A DNA stretch of 64,000 nucleotides from Favolaschia claudopus (taxonomy: Eukaryota > Basidiomycota > Agaricomycetes > Agaricales > Mycenaceae), in the NCBI GenBank assembly GCA_037176885.1, contig JAWWNJ010000232.1:162165-226164 (forward strand), read 5' to 3'. How positions within the stretch are numbered: position 1 is the stretch's first letter; each line of letters starts with the position of its first letter. Made by a program: the position numbers and the translations under genes. Positions 35,007-47,300 of this stretch are shown here, piece after piece. The notes beneath the pieces were generated by a model. It was given only the letters and a program-made list of their open reading frames with translations. It was not told where the DNA came from and did no database searches.

Positions 35007-38000
35007 CTAAATATCGTCCTCCGGCCCATCCTCTATCATCTTCGCATAGTCCTCGTAGCTCGCAAACGTTGGCAGCGACCGAATCTTCTTTCGCTTTTGA
35101 GTGGACGACTCGGGCCGTTTGCGCTTCTTACTGTCCCCCTCCTTCAGTGATACCGCCCCATTCCTCCTCATCGTCCTCGCCCGCAGCTTCACCGTCAGAC
35201 CCGTCGTAGTCAATAAGACCAGGGAATCCTTCCTCGAGTGGGACAAGGTCTTCGTTGTCCGAATCTTCTGCCAACGAGAGACCCTCCTCGGCGTCGGAAT
35301 CATCACCCAATTCGCTGACTTCATCCTCTTCGAGGTCTGACGGGATATCGTCTTCGTCACTGTCTTCCATTAGGTCTTCGTCCCCGTCAACTCGAGGCAT
35401 GCTTGCTTGCATCGCCTAAAGGAGTGGAAGACACTCAATCAGTACAATCCAGAAACACTGAAGACCAACACAGACCTTCCAGACGTCATCCTCATCGAGA
35501 TCACTGTCGTCTTCATCGAATTCGTCCGCCTCCTCTTCGGCACCCTTAGCTTCATCGCCAGTCAGATCCATCTCCTCCCCGCTCTCGCCCGCTTCATCTC
35601 CATCTTCGCCTTCACCATCCTCGTCAGAGTCTGAATCCTCGTCGCCAGTTTTGCGTCGATCTGCCTTCGCAGACTTTGCCCTTTCCCTCTCACTCTTTCT
35701 GGAAAAGAATTTGTAGAAGAAAAGCTAAAACCCGAGAGATAAGAGACCAATAGTTTGAAAAAGAGATTAGCGCACCTGATCGACAGGGACGTCGGATTCC
35801 TTTTTTCTGAGGAACGCGGCTTCGTTCACGCGGTCTTCCAATGCTCCCATCTCACCTTTCATCAACTTGACACCCTCCGCCCTCAAGACCACTCGCCGCA
35901 GGCTGCATAGCGCTAGCACCTTTACCTTTCCCAACGACCACGTTGGCATTGTTGGCGTTTGGCTTCACCTTCTTCGGATTCTTGTATACAAACCGATCCA
36001 AGAAGTGAGAGATGGTGTTCAAAGACAAATCCGCGCTAGCTGTCAAGGGCTGAGATGACAGCAGTTGCCGTGCGTGCAATGCAATCGCGGGGTGATAGTG
36101 ATGAAGCAGCGGGGTCTGATCAAAGAAAGACGTAAGTCAAGAGACAACGGATTGGAATGGAAAGTTTACCAGTTCCCAAAGGGGCGACGATCCGGCATGA
36201 GCATATTGAGCATCTCGTTTGCGAGGGTCATAATTTTCGCTCTCGGAGTCGTCGGAAGCGGTGCAGGTGTGTTCAGCATACTCCGCAGACCAGGATAACT
36301 ACTGAAGAGCTAGACGACCGATAAGCTTCGTCGAAGGGCAATGATCTGTACTTACCTCGCCCAACAGATACAACCCTCCAGCAACGAACTCTGCAGCCCC
36401 ACTGGCACCGCTAGCCAGCACCTGGACGAATCTGCGTAGCATGGCCTTAACCCGGTCGATATTGGTATCGGCTTTGAGAGACTTGAAGAGAAGGTTGAGG
36501 TACATTGCCTGCTTCGAAGATGTCGCCAATCTGCTGTCATGCAGGGAGGAGTACAATGTTCGATAATATCTGTCAATGATAGAATTCGAGGTTGGTGCAG
36601 AGATGAGGAACGCCGAAGCGGAGGGGGATGACAGGGAGGCAGAAATCTGCTGGATCAGGACCAGAGCCTGCAGGGAGATGTTGAAAGTTGAGGTATGGGT
36701 GATGAGGAATAATGTGTCGATGTGCTTGTTCAGGCTGTCCACAGACACTAAGCAACAAGACTCAAGACGAAGGAACGAAGGAAGTGCTTACCCGACGTCC
36801 CCAGCTTCCATTTTTGCGAAGGGAAGTGCTCGATTGACCCCAGTCAGAATGGCAGAAATGAGTTTTGACTGAGCGTCCTCCACTTCTGCAAACCCAGCAG
36901 CGCCTCGAACTTCGACCTTGCCCTTGCCCTTCCCTTTCCTCCCTCTCGCACACGCCCGCCTTTGTCTACAGAGATCTCAGCAGTCTTTTTGCCCGTTGCC
37001 TCAGATGGAGCGTCGTCTTCCCCATCTGCTACATTGCCTTCCCCAAGGAGCTCTTTGAACAGCTCAAAATATACATCGATCAACTGTAGCGCCACTTCTC
37101 TATCGCCGGGCGAAAGCACAATCTGGTTGAAAGTGATGGTCGCATAGTACCGAGCATGTATGTTCCCCGTCGTTCGTTTTTCTTCTGGTTTGGGTTTTGC
37201 TTTGGGCTTTGGATCGTCTGTGAATCTGATGTGCGTAGAGGTGTCGAGGACGTGGGTGGCGGTGCAGGCGGGCGAAGAACGAGGGCAATGATCTCCGTAC
37301 AATCACAGATTTCATGGAGGGATGTGACTGAAGTAACTGAAGTATGTGGTGTGAGGCACGGGAACAGATGGCCTTCTCAGTGTCACCCTATATGCAATGG
37401 CCGACTTCAATGTATCAACTTCGCGATTGGGTCAAGACTTACAAGCTTGTTGACGAGCAACGGAGAAGATTTTGCTCTTGTTCCGGCTTCTCGCGGAGAA
37501 GGGTGGATATCAGGTTGAGAGCTTGTGTGCGTACATATGAAAGTGGATCCAGAGATAATGCCTGGGAGAGCCATGAATGAATGCTTCGGAAATTGACTAG
37601 TACCGTACCTCAAGGATTTGAAGAATAGAGAAAAAGTATTTTTTCAGCCAATCTTCGAAATACCACAACAAAAGATGTTGATCAGTCACGGACGGATGAG
37701 ACAGCGGCTGGTCTCGCATGTACCTGTACGAGCAGGTGAGGATAATGTTTTTGCGGCATCGAAGGAGGAGGAATCACTTGAGCTTCCGTTCTGGTGCACC
37801 ACCGCCAATCCACCAATCCACGATGCACCGCAAGGCTTTGAGGCTTTCGTCACGGCCGCCCTTTCCCTTCCTCGCTCAGCCATCCCCTTCAGAGTCTCAA
37901 GGGATCTTGTATTATGCAAAGGACTACTCTGAACGAGCAATGTCAAGGCACTAAGCCTATCCGAAAGTGTTCCGGACTGAATGATCTTGGATAGGAAATT

Positions 38001-38848
38001 GGCCTCGGACGCGGAAGAATTGGACGACGAAGACGTTTGGAAGGTGTTAATGTCGTTCGCGTGTAGATTGGCAGCGCGCGTTGTGAATGAGGAGAGTTGC
38101 GTTGCATTTACGGTGGCAACGAAGAAGAAGCGGCTCCCAGAGTGGCGCAGACAGATACCAATGTGATGCGGGGGGACACAACAAATTTGGATTTGGGGTC
38201 AAGGGTGACTTTCGTTGGAAGGGGGACCGAAGGCTCCTCCGGCACAACAATAGAAGAAACGTCTGGGGCGGGAGTATCTGACTTGGAGAGCTTCTTCGTC
38301 TTTCCCGCTTTGGATCCAACCGGAGTAGCTGGCGCGGAGGAAACGGAGGGTTGGGACTTTGAGCCTGACTTGTTTTTGGCCGGCTTCACCTGGGGAGTAG
38401 CATCGACTTGTTTCGAGACGGGTCCCTTGTGGCTTCGATGGAGACGCCTTGGAAGCTTCGGCTCTTTTGGGCACTTTCTTGCTCTTCTTCGCAGCCTTTG
38501 GAGACTTGGCGTTAGACGGTGCATCCTCTGCACCGTCCATTCCCCCCAAGATTTAAACTTTTGAGGAATTGGGAAACATCTTTGAAAGGGCAGGCTGGAG
38601 TAGACTGTCACAATTGTGAAGCAATAGAAACTATTGAATCGTACATCGGGATCCGATGAATGGTTGGCGGTTGGTTGTTTCGCGTTTTTGACCAAGTCCA
38701 AATCGGCTTCACTTCCGCCCAACGCAAGGACTTGCTCCCGCAGGACAGCATCGCCAGAGCGTGACTTTTTAGATTTCTTCGCGCTCTCCGACGACGCAGT
38801 AGTCCGCGAAGTTGAAGGCGCGCCCTTTTCCTTGCGCACGCGAACCAT
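35007..38848 (-). CDS. MAK21: MAK21/NOC1 60S ribosome assembly factor (CBF domain)
   Basis: Nucleolar protein that, with Noc2, accompanies early pre-60S particles. The N-terminus is basic ([18 protein letters not shown]) and followed by [20 protein letters not shown], a MAK21 signature, then a Lys/Ser/Pro-rich linker and [14 protein letters not shown]. The CBF domain includes [20 protein letters not shown] and [19 protein letters not shown], then [20 protein letters not shown]. Distal blocks are [20 protein letters not shown] and [18 protein letters not shown]. The C-terminal region is highly acidic ([20 protein letters not shown]) and ends [20 protein letters not shown], the standard tail. 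Many short introns. Intact and full length; its start is only 85 bp from that of bL28m. Confidence 0.9.
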
Positions 38849-38933
38849 GAAAATTTGGGACAAGAGTATTTGCTCGTGTGTCGATCACAGATTGATGTGC
38901 TTATAACCTTTCTCTCTCAGCCATTATTGACTG
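38849..38933. promoter_or_regulatory. 85-bp bidirectional promoter MAK21 / bL28m
   Basis: Only 85 bp lie between the divergent start codons, so 5' leaders and core promoters of both genes must fit or overlap here. The stretch contains a short pyrimidine tract (CTTTCTCTCTC) before the bL28m start. Confidence 0.65.
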
Positions 38934-39671
38934 ATGCGGCCCACCGTCGCGGCATTGGCTGCTCGTGCGCCGTCGCAGGCGGTGGTCACCCCCCAGCCAT
39001 TCAAACGCTCTCAGTTTGGTCTATTTCACGGGAAAACCAAGTTATACGGAAACAGCGTTCCATTCTCACTAAAGAAAACTCGGAGGACATGGCTACCCAA
39101 CGTGCAGCGCAAACGGGTGTTCTCTGAAACTCTGCAGTCTCATGTCCGCGTCAAGATGACCACGACAGCGTTGAGGACGATAAAAAAGGTCTCTCGGCTT
39201 TGTGGTATCTTGTTCTGAAGTTTCTCAACAGTGTTTGATTTGTAGAAAGGCGGTATTGATAATTACTTGATGGAAACGAGCGCAGACCTTCTTGGATGGA
39301 AGGGCATGCAGTTACGCATCACCGTCCGCGATGCGCAGAAAAAAGAACGCTGCTGCGGAAGCCGCAGAGGCCGCCAAAAACTGCTGTAAAGCCTCGACGC
39401 GTCAAGAAATCCATACTTCCACCCGAGCCTGAATCGGCACTGAAAGCGCTAGAGAACCCTCGCACTGCTGACGATTTCGTTCGGCGAATGAGACGTCTGG
39501 CCGCGAGAGGCACCGGCCAACCCGTTCGCATCGTACGTTCGTCCTCTTGTTCAATTTTCTGTTGCTCAACTGGTTTCCAGTGCGGAGGAGACGATGGGAT
39601 ACATGAAGCAGCAGAAACTGAAGCAAGATAGAGCACTGCCGCGTCGAACAAGTATCAAACTGCCAATATAA
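38934..39671 (+). CDS. MRPL24: Mitochondrial ribosomal protein bL28m, with two apparent frameshifts
   Basis: Large-subunit mitoribosomal protein (bacterial L28 family; MRPL24 in yeast). The N-terminal leader MRPTVAALAARAPSQAVV suits mitochondrial import. The core is RSQFGLFHGKTKLYGNSVPF, KKTRRTWLPNVQRKRVFS and LQSHVRVKMTTTALRTIKK, then after an intron KGGIDNYLMETSADLLGW and KGMQLRITVRDAQKK. Read literally it stops soon after (KLL). But one base fewer in the A6 run (39339-39344) and in the A5 run (39376-39380) gives a continuous Ala-rich tail, then SILPPEPESALKALENPRTA and DDFVRRMRRLAARG, and after an intron TMGYMKQQKLKQDRALP, ending at 39671. Either the assembly has homopolymer errors or the tail is lost. 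Confidence 0.8.
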
Positions 39672-39887
39672 TTGAATGAACTATCATAATGAACCTGATC
39701 GAAGCCATTTGTCTTCTAGTAGCTCCCAGTCAAAGCGACAAGGCCGAGTGTTGTGTCCACTGAAAAACTAAACGAACAAGCGACGACTCTCACCGGCGCT
39801 GGGGACGTAGGCTTCCGATATATGCGATTTCAGAAAACTGTGCAACTGAGGATGGCGACTAATTAGAGTCTATAGCTCACCTTATAA

Positions 39888-42253
39888 TCATTCATGAATA
39901 GCTTCGCCTTTCTTCCTCTCCTCAAACATAGCGTCCACCGCGTCGTCGAGCGACGCATTAGGCCGCTTGGCAGCATCCGACAGCCGGTCCTGCACCACCG
40001 AGTGCTTGCTACGCTGCGGAAACATGTATCGACGCTTGCGCTTGCCGTCACGGACAATGATCAAGTGAAGCTCCATCCGCCCACGGCTGCGCTGCACTCG
40101 GGAGATATGCTCGTCCCATAGCACTTCTCCGTTGACGTCTTTCTCGCGCTCCTCCCGAGCAGTACTGGCCTTCGTGAATAAGCCGATGCCTGTGTGATCG
40201 AAAACTACGACCAGGGGGTTGTCGGGTGGGTTCCCCTTCATGGGTGCGAGACGGAAGGCCATTGATGGAATCCCATCGGACCTGTCATGCTCATCTTCCT
40301 GATGAACGACAGCACGGAGAAACGAAGAGCTGCGGGGACTTAGGTCATAGTTTTCTGAAAAATCACAAGTCAGTGTGGAAATCAAACAAATTTAGAGGAG
40401 ACGGTACTCTGTCTGAATTGACGGATGGACGGGCAAGCCTCCCGATGACCACCCTCTTTCCAATCCTGTTTCTGGCATTCTCGCGAGCAATAATAGGCAT
40501 ACAAACACTGGGAGCAACGTCGGAACTCTTCTTTCTTTTCAATCAAGCCGCACTGATGAAGAAACATGATAAATAGCACCGACGAAACATAGCGGCAAAC
40601 TGACCTCTAAGTTGTAACACGCTTTCTTGGAATCCTCCTCTTTCGATTCGATCCGCTTCATAATCCTGATACGTTCCTCGGCCAAGTTCACGAAAAAATG
40701 CCACCAATTGCAGAGATGCGATTTTTTGAAGGACGAGGAGAGCATGGCAATAGTGTGTGTCTTGGCAAGAGTTTCATTCATAACGGAAACGACGCTGTGG
40801 TAGACGGTGGAGGTTGGCAATGTATTGGCTAGGAGAAAGCATAGGGGGCTAGACTCGAGGTGTGTTTTATCAAAATCTTTGCAAATGACCACAGCGCTGA
40901 CAATGGCGGAAAGAAGGCCAGAACCGAGAGCGTCAGCGATGGATTTGGACGAGGGGGAAACGTAGAGGAGATCTTGAAGGATCTTGAACATGCATAGGAT
41001 ATTATTCTTCTCGCACAAATTGGCCGGCGGATCGTTGGCCATCGATAGGCTGAAAGCTTTGAGTGCAGAGGTGAACACGGGGACAATGCCAGTAGAAACG
41101 AGAGCGGAATGGATGGAATCAACGTCTTCAAACTCAATCATAAGGGAGAGGAATTGCACGAAGAAAGCCGAGTTTTGAGGTATAGAATAAGCCTCTCGAA
41201 GACCGGGAATGCAGAACTTGACTGTACGAGTGACGAGGGAAGCGAAACCTGCGAGGCCACCGGCCTCGTCAATGACTTCGGCGAAATTGGCTGCGACCTT
41301 GAGGTCCATGACATGCCTGAAGAATTCGGACAGATATTGAAGTTGGAGGGTCACAAACAGATTTTCTGGCTCGAAAGTTGGCGTAGAGTCGATGATAGCC
41401 TTCCATGCATAGATAATGATTCTGCGGACGCCAGTTGTGTTGCGAATCAATTGCGAAGTCGGTGGATGCGTCACCCAGACGCCCACAAGTCTTAACAAGA
41501 ATCTCCATATCGGTTCCCTGGAATGTGGGGTATACGACTTTCTATGAGCATGAAGGAAATCGATCCAGGCCCAAGCACGGGGCCACAAGTCGGGCCACGC
41601 GGGCGCTTCGGAGCGGTGGGTCGTACGGAGGAAGGTGAGGGCTACGACGGCGAGGTCTACGTTGTGGATATCGCGATTGGGGGCTCTGGGAATTCTAGCG
41701 GGATGGAGGAGAGCAAAAGGGATAGGAAGACAGTGAATCCACTCGGGCGATATTCCTGGTGGGGTCACGACATAGGCGTGCAGTTGTGCGAAGTCGGGAA
41801 TGGAACCATTGAATGAGGCATGTGCGAGCGCCTTGAGGCGAAAAGAAATAAATGGCGAATCGACTGATTTAGCACGAAGAACAACTCACCTGGTATTTTG
41901 GAGGGAGGCGGGACAAATTGTCGGATTTAAGCAGATCGTGCATGATAACTCGGAAGCTGGAGACGAAGGAAACAGATCTGCAGAGATTGCGAGCTTGCCT
42001 GTGAATGCTTTGGCAAGTTCAAGTTATTCAAAGTAGACAAAAGCGGCGATTTGAATCGAGTCTCGACTTGGAGAATTGCGGGATCTACTGTGCTCGAAGG
42101 TAATATCTGTAGAAAATTCGACGCAGTCAGAGTTCTTGCTCCCAAGATGAAACCCAGTAGAATGAGGAAAAGAAATAGGCTGAACTACCGTGACGGTGTG
42201 AGTGCAAATCGCATCAATTTCTTGACCTGCTTTGACTGCCGTCTAGACCACAT
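39888..42253 (-). CDS. Large MYND zinc-finger protein, agaric type
   Basis: A long helical N-terminal region without named domain ([40 protein letters not shown], through [20 protein letters not shown]) is followed by a MYND finger [22 protein letters not shown] with [18 protein letters not shown] completing the zinc ligands. The C-terminal part ([40 protein letters not shown]) ends at 39888. This architecture is common and expanded in mushroom genomes; function is unknown. Most of it is one 409-codon exon. The first exons are uncertain: the frame [17 protein letters not shown] (about 42050-42105) is coding-like, and an ATG at 42253 (MWSRRQSKQ) is the likeliest start, but the phase of that junction could not be confirmed. 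Confidence 0.75.
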
Positions 42254-42703
42254 ATGTTCAACGGGTCTCCTAAGCGTGCTCTTTCAATTCGTTGCCAGTG
42301 ACCACGACCAAGGCCAGTAGGCTCCAAGTCTAACGTTTCTGGATGCATCATTTCAACTTTCTTGACCATGACAGGACCATGACTGAAAAGCCTTGTCTGC
42401 TCAATTCGCCTTCAAGTTGAAATCCCCCTGCGCAGCAGAAAGCTGTTGACTGCTAGTACGGTACGTCCAAATAATTGAAAGCAACGGGCTTCGACGTCGA
42501 CTCCAATGCATCAATTGAAAGAAACGGGATCGACGCCAGGACCCACCGCGACGCGAGTGACTCAATAGCGACCCACACTCGACCCACATACCAACTAGCG
42601 ACTATTCAATACTCACTTGTCATCCTTCCGCCTGGGACCGTGTGTTTTTGAGTCAGTTTGACCTGCCAATAAATATGGCCAACAAACATCGGGACATTCA
42701 GCC

Positions 42704-43968
42704 ATGGCCTCCCCTTTCTCTCCTCGCTGTCCTGGCGCTTGGGTTTCCCCGGGCTGTAATTGGCTTTGGCCATCCCCCAGTAGTAATTCTACCGTTGACG
42801 TCAAGGTCTTCAATGTAGCCAACATCACGACCACTGTTCCTGGCGTTCTCCTTCAGCCAGTACTACCTGGATACGACACTATTCATATGCCCGATCATGC
42901 CTTCTTGATTGAACATGGGACGGAGCGTATCATGTTCGACCTCGGCATGCGCAGTGACCCTTTGAACTTTCCCCCGAGTGTTGCAAGTTTCTTTGAAAGC
43001 GGAGTTTACTCTGTGGACTCTTTCAAAGACATCACGGAGCTTTTGACGGAAGGCGGAATTGCACTTGAAAGTATAGATACCATTATTTGGAGGTCAGTGG
43101 CGTTGTATGGCCTGAATTCTATCTTATATACCTATCACTCGACAGCCATTCCCACTTCGACCACATCGGCAATATGGCAAAATGGCCAAACTCCACGAAT
43201 CTAGTGGTTGGGCCTGGCACCAACAGAAGCCTATATCCGAATACCCCGACAGCGCCTTGCAAGCCAGTGATTTTGCGTAGGCGGTTGTTTTAATTTTGAC
43301 AGTCTCAGACTCATTTGCCTCTTCAGCGGGCATACTGTCACCGAGCTGAGTTTTGAGAACACGAATTTAACAATCAGTGGCCTTCCAGCCATCGATTATT
43401 TTGGAGATCAGAGCTTTTACCTCCTCAATACCCCTGGCGTGAGAGTCTCTCCACTGCTTCGACAACTTATTCTGACCATCCGTAGCATCTAATGGGGCAC
43501 ATTAGCGCCCTCGCTCGAGTCACACCATCGACGTTTGTTGTGCTTGGCGCCGATACTTGTCATCACGCTGGGCAGCTGCGCCCCCGCCCCAGATTCCAAA
43601 CTACCTACGCCTGTCCAGCTGAACTTGTTGCTCAAGCAAAAAACTCGGTATCGACGGACTACTTTTGGTCCCCCGACAGCCAACCGCATGCGTTCGATAT
43701 CCTATCTCGCGCACAGCCCTTATTATCAATTCCGGACCCACCCAACAGTGCTGATGCAAATCCCGTAGCCGGACGTGTCTCGCTCGACCAAATCGCCGGC
43801 TTCGATGCTGACGAAAACTACCTCGTCGTTTTGGCCCATGATTTGTCGCTGACGGGTAGATTACCCTACTTCCCTGAATCGCTATCTCCATGGAAGGCAA
43901 AAAAGCTGAAGGAGGATGTTGTCTGGGCGTTTTTGGAGGTGGAAAATCCAGCTTTTAGATTTGGGTAG
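42704..43968 (+). CDS. Metallo-beta-lactamase-fold hydrolase
   Basis: Binuclear metal hydrolase of the fungal MBL group related to lactonases. The family start is seen in STVDVKVFNVANIT and DHAFLIEHGTERIMFDLGM. After an intron comes the metal motif SHSHFDHIGNM (HxHxDH), then the block HTVTELSFENTNLT, and after another intron TPGHLMGHISALARVTP and VLGADTCHHAGQLRP with further metal ligands. It ends ENPAFRFG before TAG at 43966-43968. The substrate is unknown. Two starts compete: ATG 42704 gives an unremarkable leader in the right frame, while ATG 42676 gives a signal-peptide-like leader (PLSLLAVLALGFPRAVIGFG) that would join the core only if the C5 run at about 42775 had one more C. Secretion is therefore undecided. 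Confidence 0.83.
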
Positions 43969-44391
43969 TGTAGATTTTCCTGCGTTGCTGCGTAGTACGG
44001 ATCAACGAAGGAGCGCTCCTGTATAGTCTTGACTCCGCGATTGCACTGCGATTGCTCGGCGTCATCGGAAATGGTGCCTTTTCGTGTATCGGCCCGCTCG
44101 TCCGAAAGATTTCTTGGGAAGCGTCAGCCCGCCTACTCAGCACTGACGACCAATACGGGTTCTTTCCCTTCCTGAGAGTCTCTATCTCTTCTTCCCTGCG
44201 TTTGTCTTCCCTCGACCCTTCTTGCTGTCAACACAGGGTCTACTGCTGTCGTCGACTACACAAGCTTCCGAACTACTTCTGTGACCGCGTTTTTACCTTA
44301 CCCTTTCGCTGCTTTTCGCTCTGCTTCTCAAGTCCAGAGCGACTTAACTACCACGTTGGGCCAGTTGCGTGGCCTGCAGCGCACGCACACC

Positions 44392-47300
44392 ATGGCCTAT
44401 GGTCCAAGTACACTATTGCAATATGCCAGGACCTATGGGACTCGGTTCTTCCTCCAGTTCGGATTGTATGTCGCCGTGCTTGCTTTCGGCAAACTTAACT
44501 CGATTAATTGTACCGCAGACACTGTGCAACACACCAGATCCGCATTATCTTGGTATCATGCGTTGTCATCACCTCCCTCTTCTACCCTGCTTTGGCGCTA
44601 TATTCATCCTCTCACCCCTTCGTGTCAATACTCGACGTCACTCGCTCCCAATATCCACAGGACGTTGAAAATCTCTGGGCTGGTCGCGACTCATTACGCG
44701 TCCTAGAAGACGCAGTCTCGCGGGGGGTGATCCATAGCCATTGTGCCGTGGATCGTACTCTTCGGGTTGAACGAATTCTAGTTCAGAGTTCATCCGTGAA
44801 TCACCAAATCCTGCAATCGACCCTGGAATTCGAGCGCCGCATCGATGAGCTGCATTCCCCGTGCCTGAAGCAAGCCGACGGAACATGCTTTGTATTGTCC
44901 CCGTTGGCGTTTTGGCATCATAACAAGGCGGAACTGTTGGCCGATCCCACCATCCTCGACACTCTGCTTGGTAGCAATGCATCTATCGCTGGCATTCCTA
45001 TCACTCCTCGAATGGTTCTCGCAGGTCGCGGCTCTGATGGGCCGCAAGTATCAAGCTTTGATTTCGACTACGCCGAGTTCCTCGCTCTCACATACTTCTT
45101 CCCGAATTCGGACTGCTACGATAACGCCGAACACTTTGACTGGTTGAAAGCCGTTGATGCTGCTAGCCGGGGTGCTCAGCGTATGGGAGGACAGATGCAA
45201 GAACCTACGTTCATTGCACTCGAGGTTAGTGGTTCCTATTTCTGTCCATGCATCACGCGAACTCACGTGGGTGTAGTATGACCAAGGACCAGCGCTTCGC
45301 AAGGAGTGGAACGCTATATCTCTCCTCTTGTACCTCGCTTATACTGGGTTCGGGATATACGTTACGTGGTCGATGCGGCGGATGGATGCTGTCCATTCGC
45401 GCATCGGTATCACATTTACGGCTCTCGTTGAGATAACTGTAAGTACAATCACTAGTGTTAGCGTTTGTGCACTGGTGGGTTTTAAAGTGACTATGGTGCC
45501 TTGGTACATCCTTCATCACATAACAAACATGTTGATTACTAATTCCTCTCTTCAGGGAACTCCTTCCCATCGTGATTGTCTTTGTTGGGGCCGAAAACAT
45601 GTTCAATCTCGTAGGTGAACATTCTATCATTCTGAATTTCCTCCTCATCCATTCTCAAGGTCGATGCGGTCACAAGAACCTCTGTCACTCTGTCCGTCAA
45701 ACAGCGCATCGCTCAAGGTCTCAGTCACGCAGGCACGTCCAATACCCTCAAAGTCGTGTCCTACAACGCCATCCTCGGAGTCATTGCCGTTTTTGCGACA
45801 GGCGCCATTCGACAATTCTGCGTCTTTGCCATCGTCGTTCTTGTGGCGCATTGGTTCCTTGCGCATACGTTCTTCATGGCTGTATTGTCTATCGATATTC
45901 AGCGTCTTGAGGCAAGTCTTGTGCGGATATCCAGGGTTTATTTGCTAAAGTTCGCACAAAGTTGGTTGACGTGTTGCGCCAAAATCCCAGTTTGACACCG
46001 GCACCAGCCGTTCCTTCTGTTACGAAAGAAACAAGCTCGAAGAAGTCGCTTTCTCTGTGGGAAGAAATTGTGATCAAGACGCAGCGACTGCTCCAGGGGC
46101 GTGCGACGAAGAATATCAGTCTGTTGATGGTAAGTTCCTTCCTTCGATCTTGCCATTATGCTACTCACAACGTCTTCAAAGCTTCTTACTATCACCGCGA
46201 CGCTATACTATACAACATATCCTACACCCCAGCTTCACCACATAGAGAAGCCGCGTGCAATCACGCCTCATCTCCCCTCCAACCATACCCAGCAACGTTC
46301 TCAGCCTGCTTGGCAGATTTGGAAAACTCTGAATCCCAATGAAACCAAATTATACCTTCGCATAGAGGCTCCTACAGTGCTAGTCTTCTCGAATTCTCAG
46401 AAAACATACGCACACAGCTCTCACCGATCGAAATTGTGGACCTTCCGTGTGCTCTTTTGGGTCCTCAAGATTGTGGTGCTGCCAATTACCCTCACTACTA
46501 CGGCGCTGTGGGGATTGCTGCTGTATCTTCTCAAAGATGCAGAGCTACTAGAAGCCCAGCGGAATCGGCCTGATATTGATGCTCCCGATGTTCCGGAGGA
46601 AGAGGACGGAAGTGCCTTTGAAGGACACATTTCATTCTCTACGCTGCCTAGAGCGTTTTCCAGCGATGTAGAACTGATCACAAGCAGTCAGGACGGGAGC
46701 ATCGTTGTGTCGGTCGGCATGCAGAACGAAGTCATCATCTGGCGGTTGTCGAGTCGGGTGCATGCTGCAATCGACGTAACCGATGTCCTGTTACGATCCC
46801 CGAGCACGTCCAGCGCATCGTCGACGCTGACCTGTGTCGCGGTAAATGCTGCAGGCACTTATTGCGCCGTCGGAACTGGCGCTGGAAATGTAGCTGTTTG
46901 GAGCATTGGGAACGACAGCGTCCATCCTTTGCCGCCACTCTCTTTGGGCACGTCTTCTGCTGGCGTGGTAGACATTCAATTCCTCTCACCTAACACGCCG
47001 CTAGTTCCACCAATCCCTCCACCGACTCCACCGCAGTCGGAACCAAGCTCCCCCACTGAACGGCAAGCACCCGTGTCACTGGTGGCGGTCTATGAGAGTG
47101 GGATGGCCGCTAAATGGAGTGTTGGGAACACCGTTGAAGCGACGTACTTCACTCCTTCGCCGCGTGCCTCCCTCATCAAGACGCTCCTGCTCAGGGTTCC
47201 ACAGGCTGAAGGGGTTCTCGTCGGATTCTGCATGAATGATGGGACACTTGAGCTAACGGAGGTACAAAGCGCTCAGGCGCTCGCACTCTCGGAGAACTCG

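Noticed and set aside
42676..42704. Signal-peptide start of the metallo-beta-lactamase at 42676
   Set aside because: It is out of frame with the conserved core unless a C is added, so 42704 was kept as the start, with the alternative noted.
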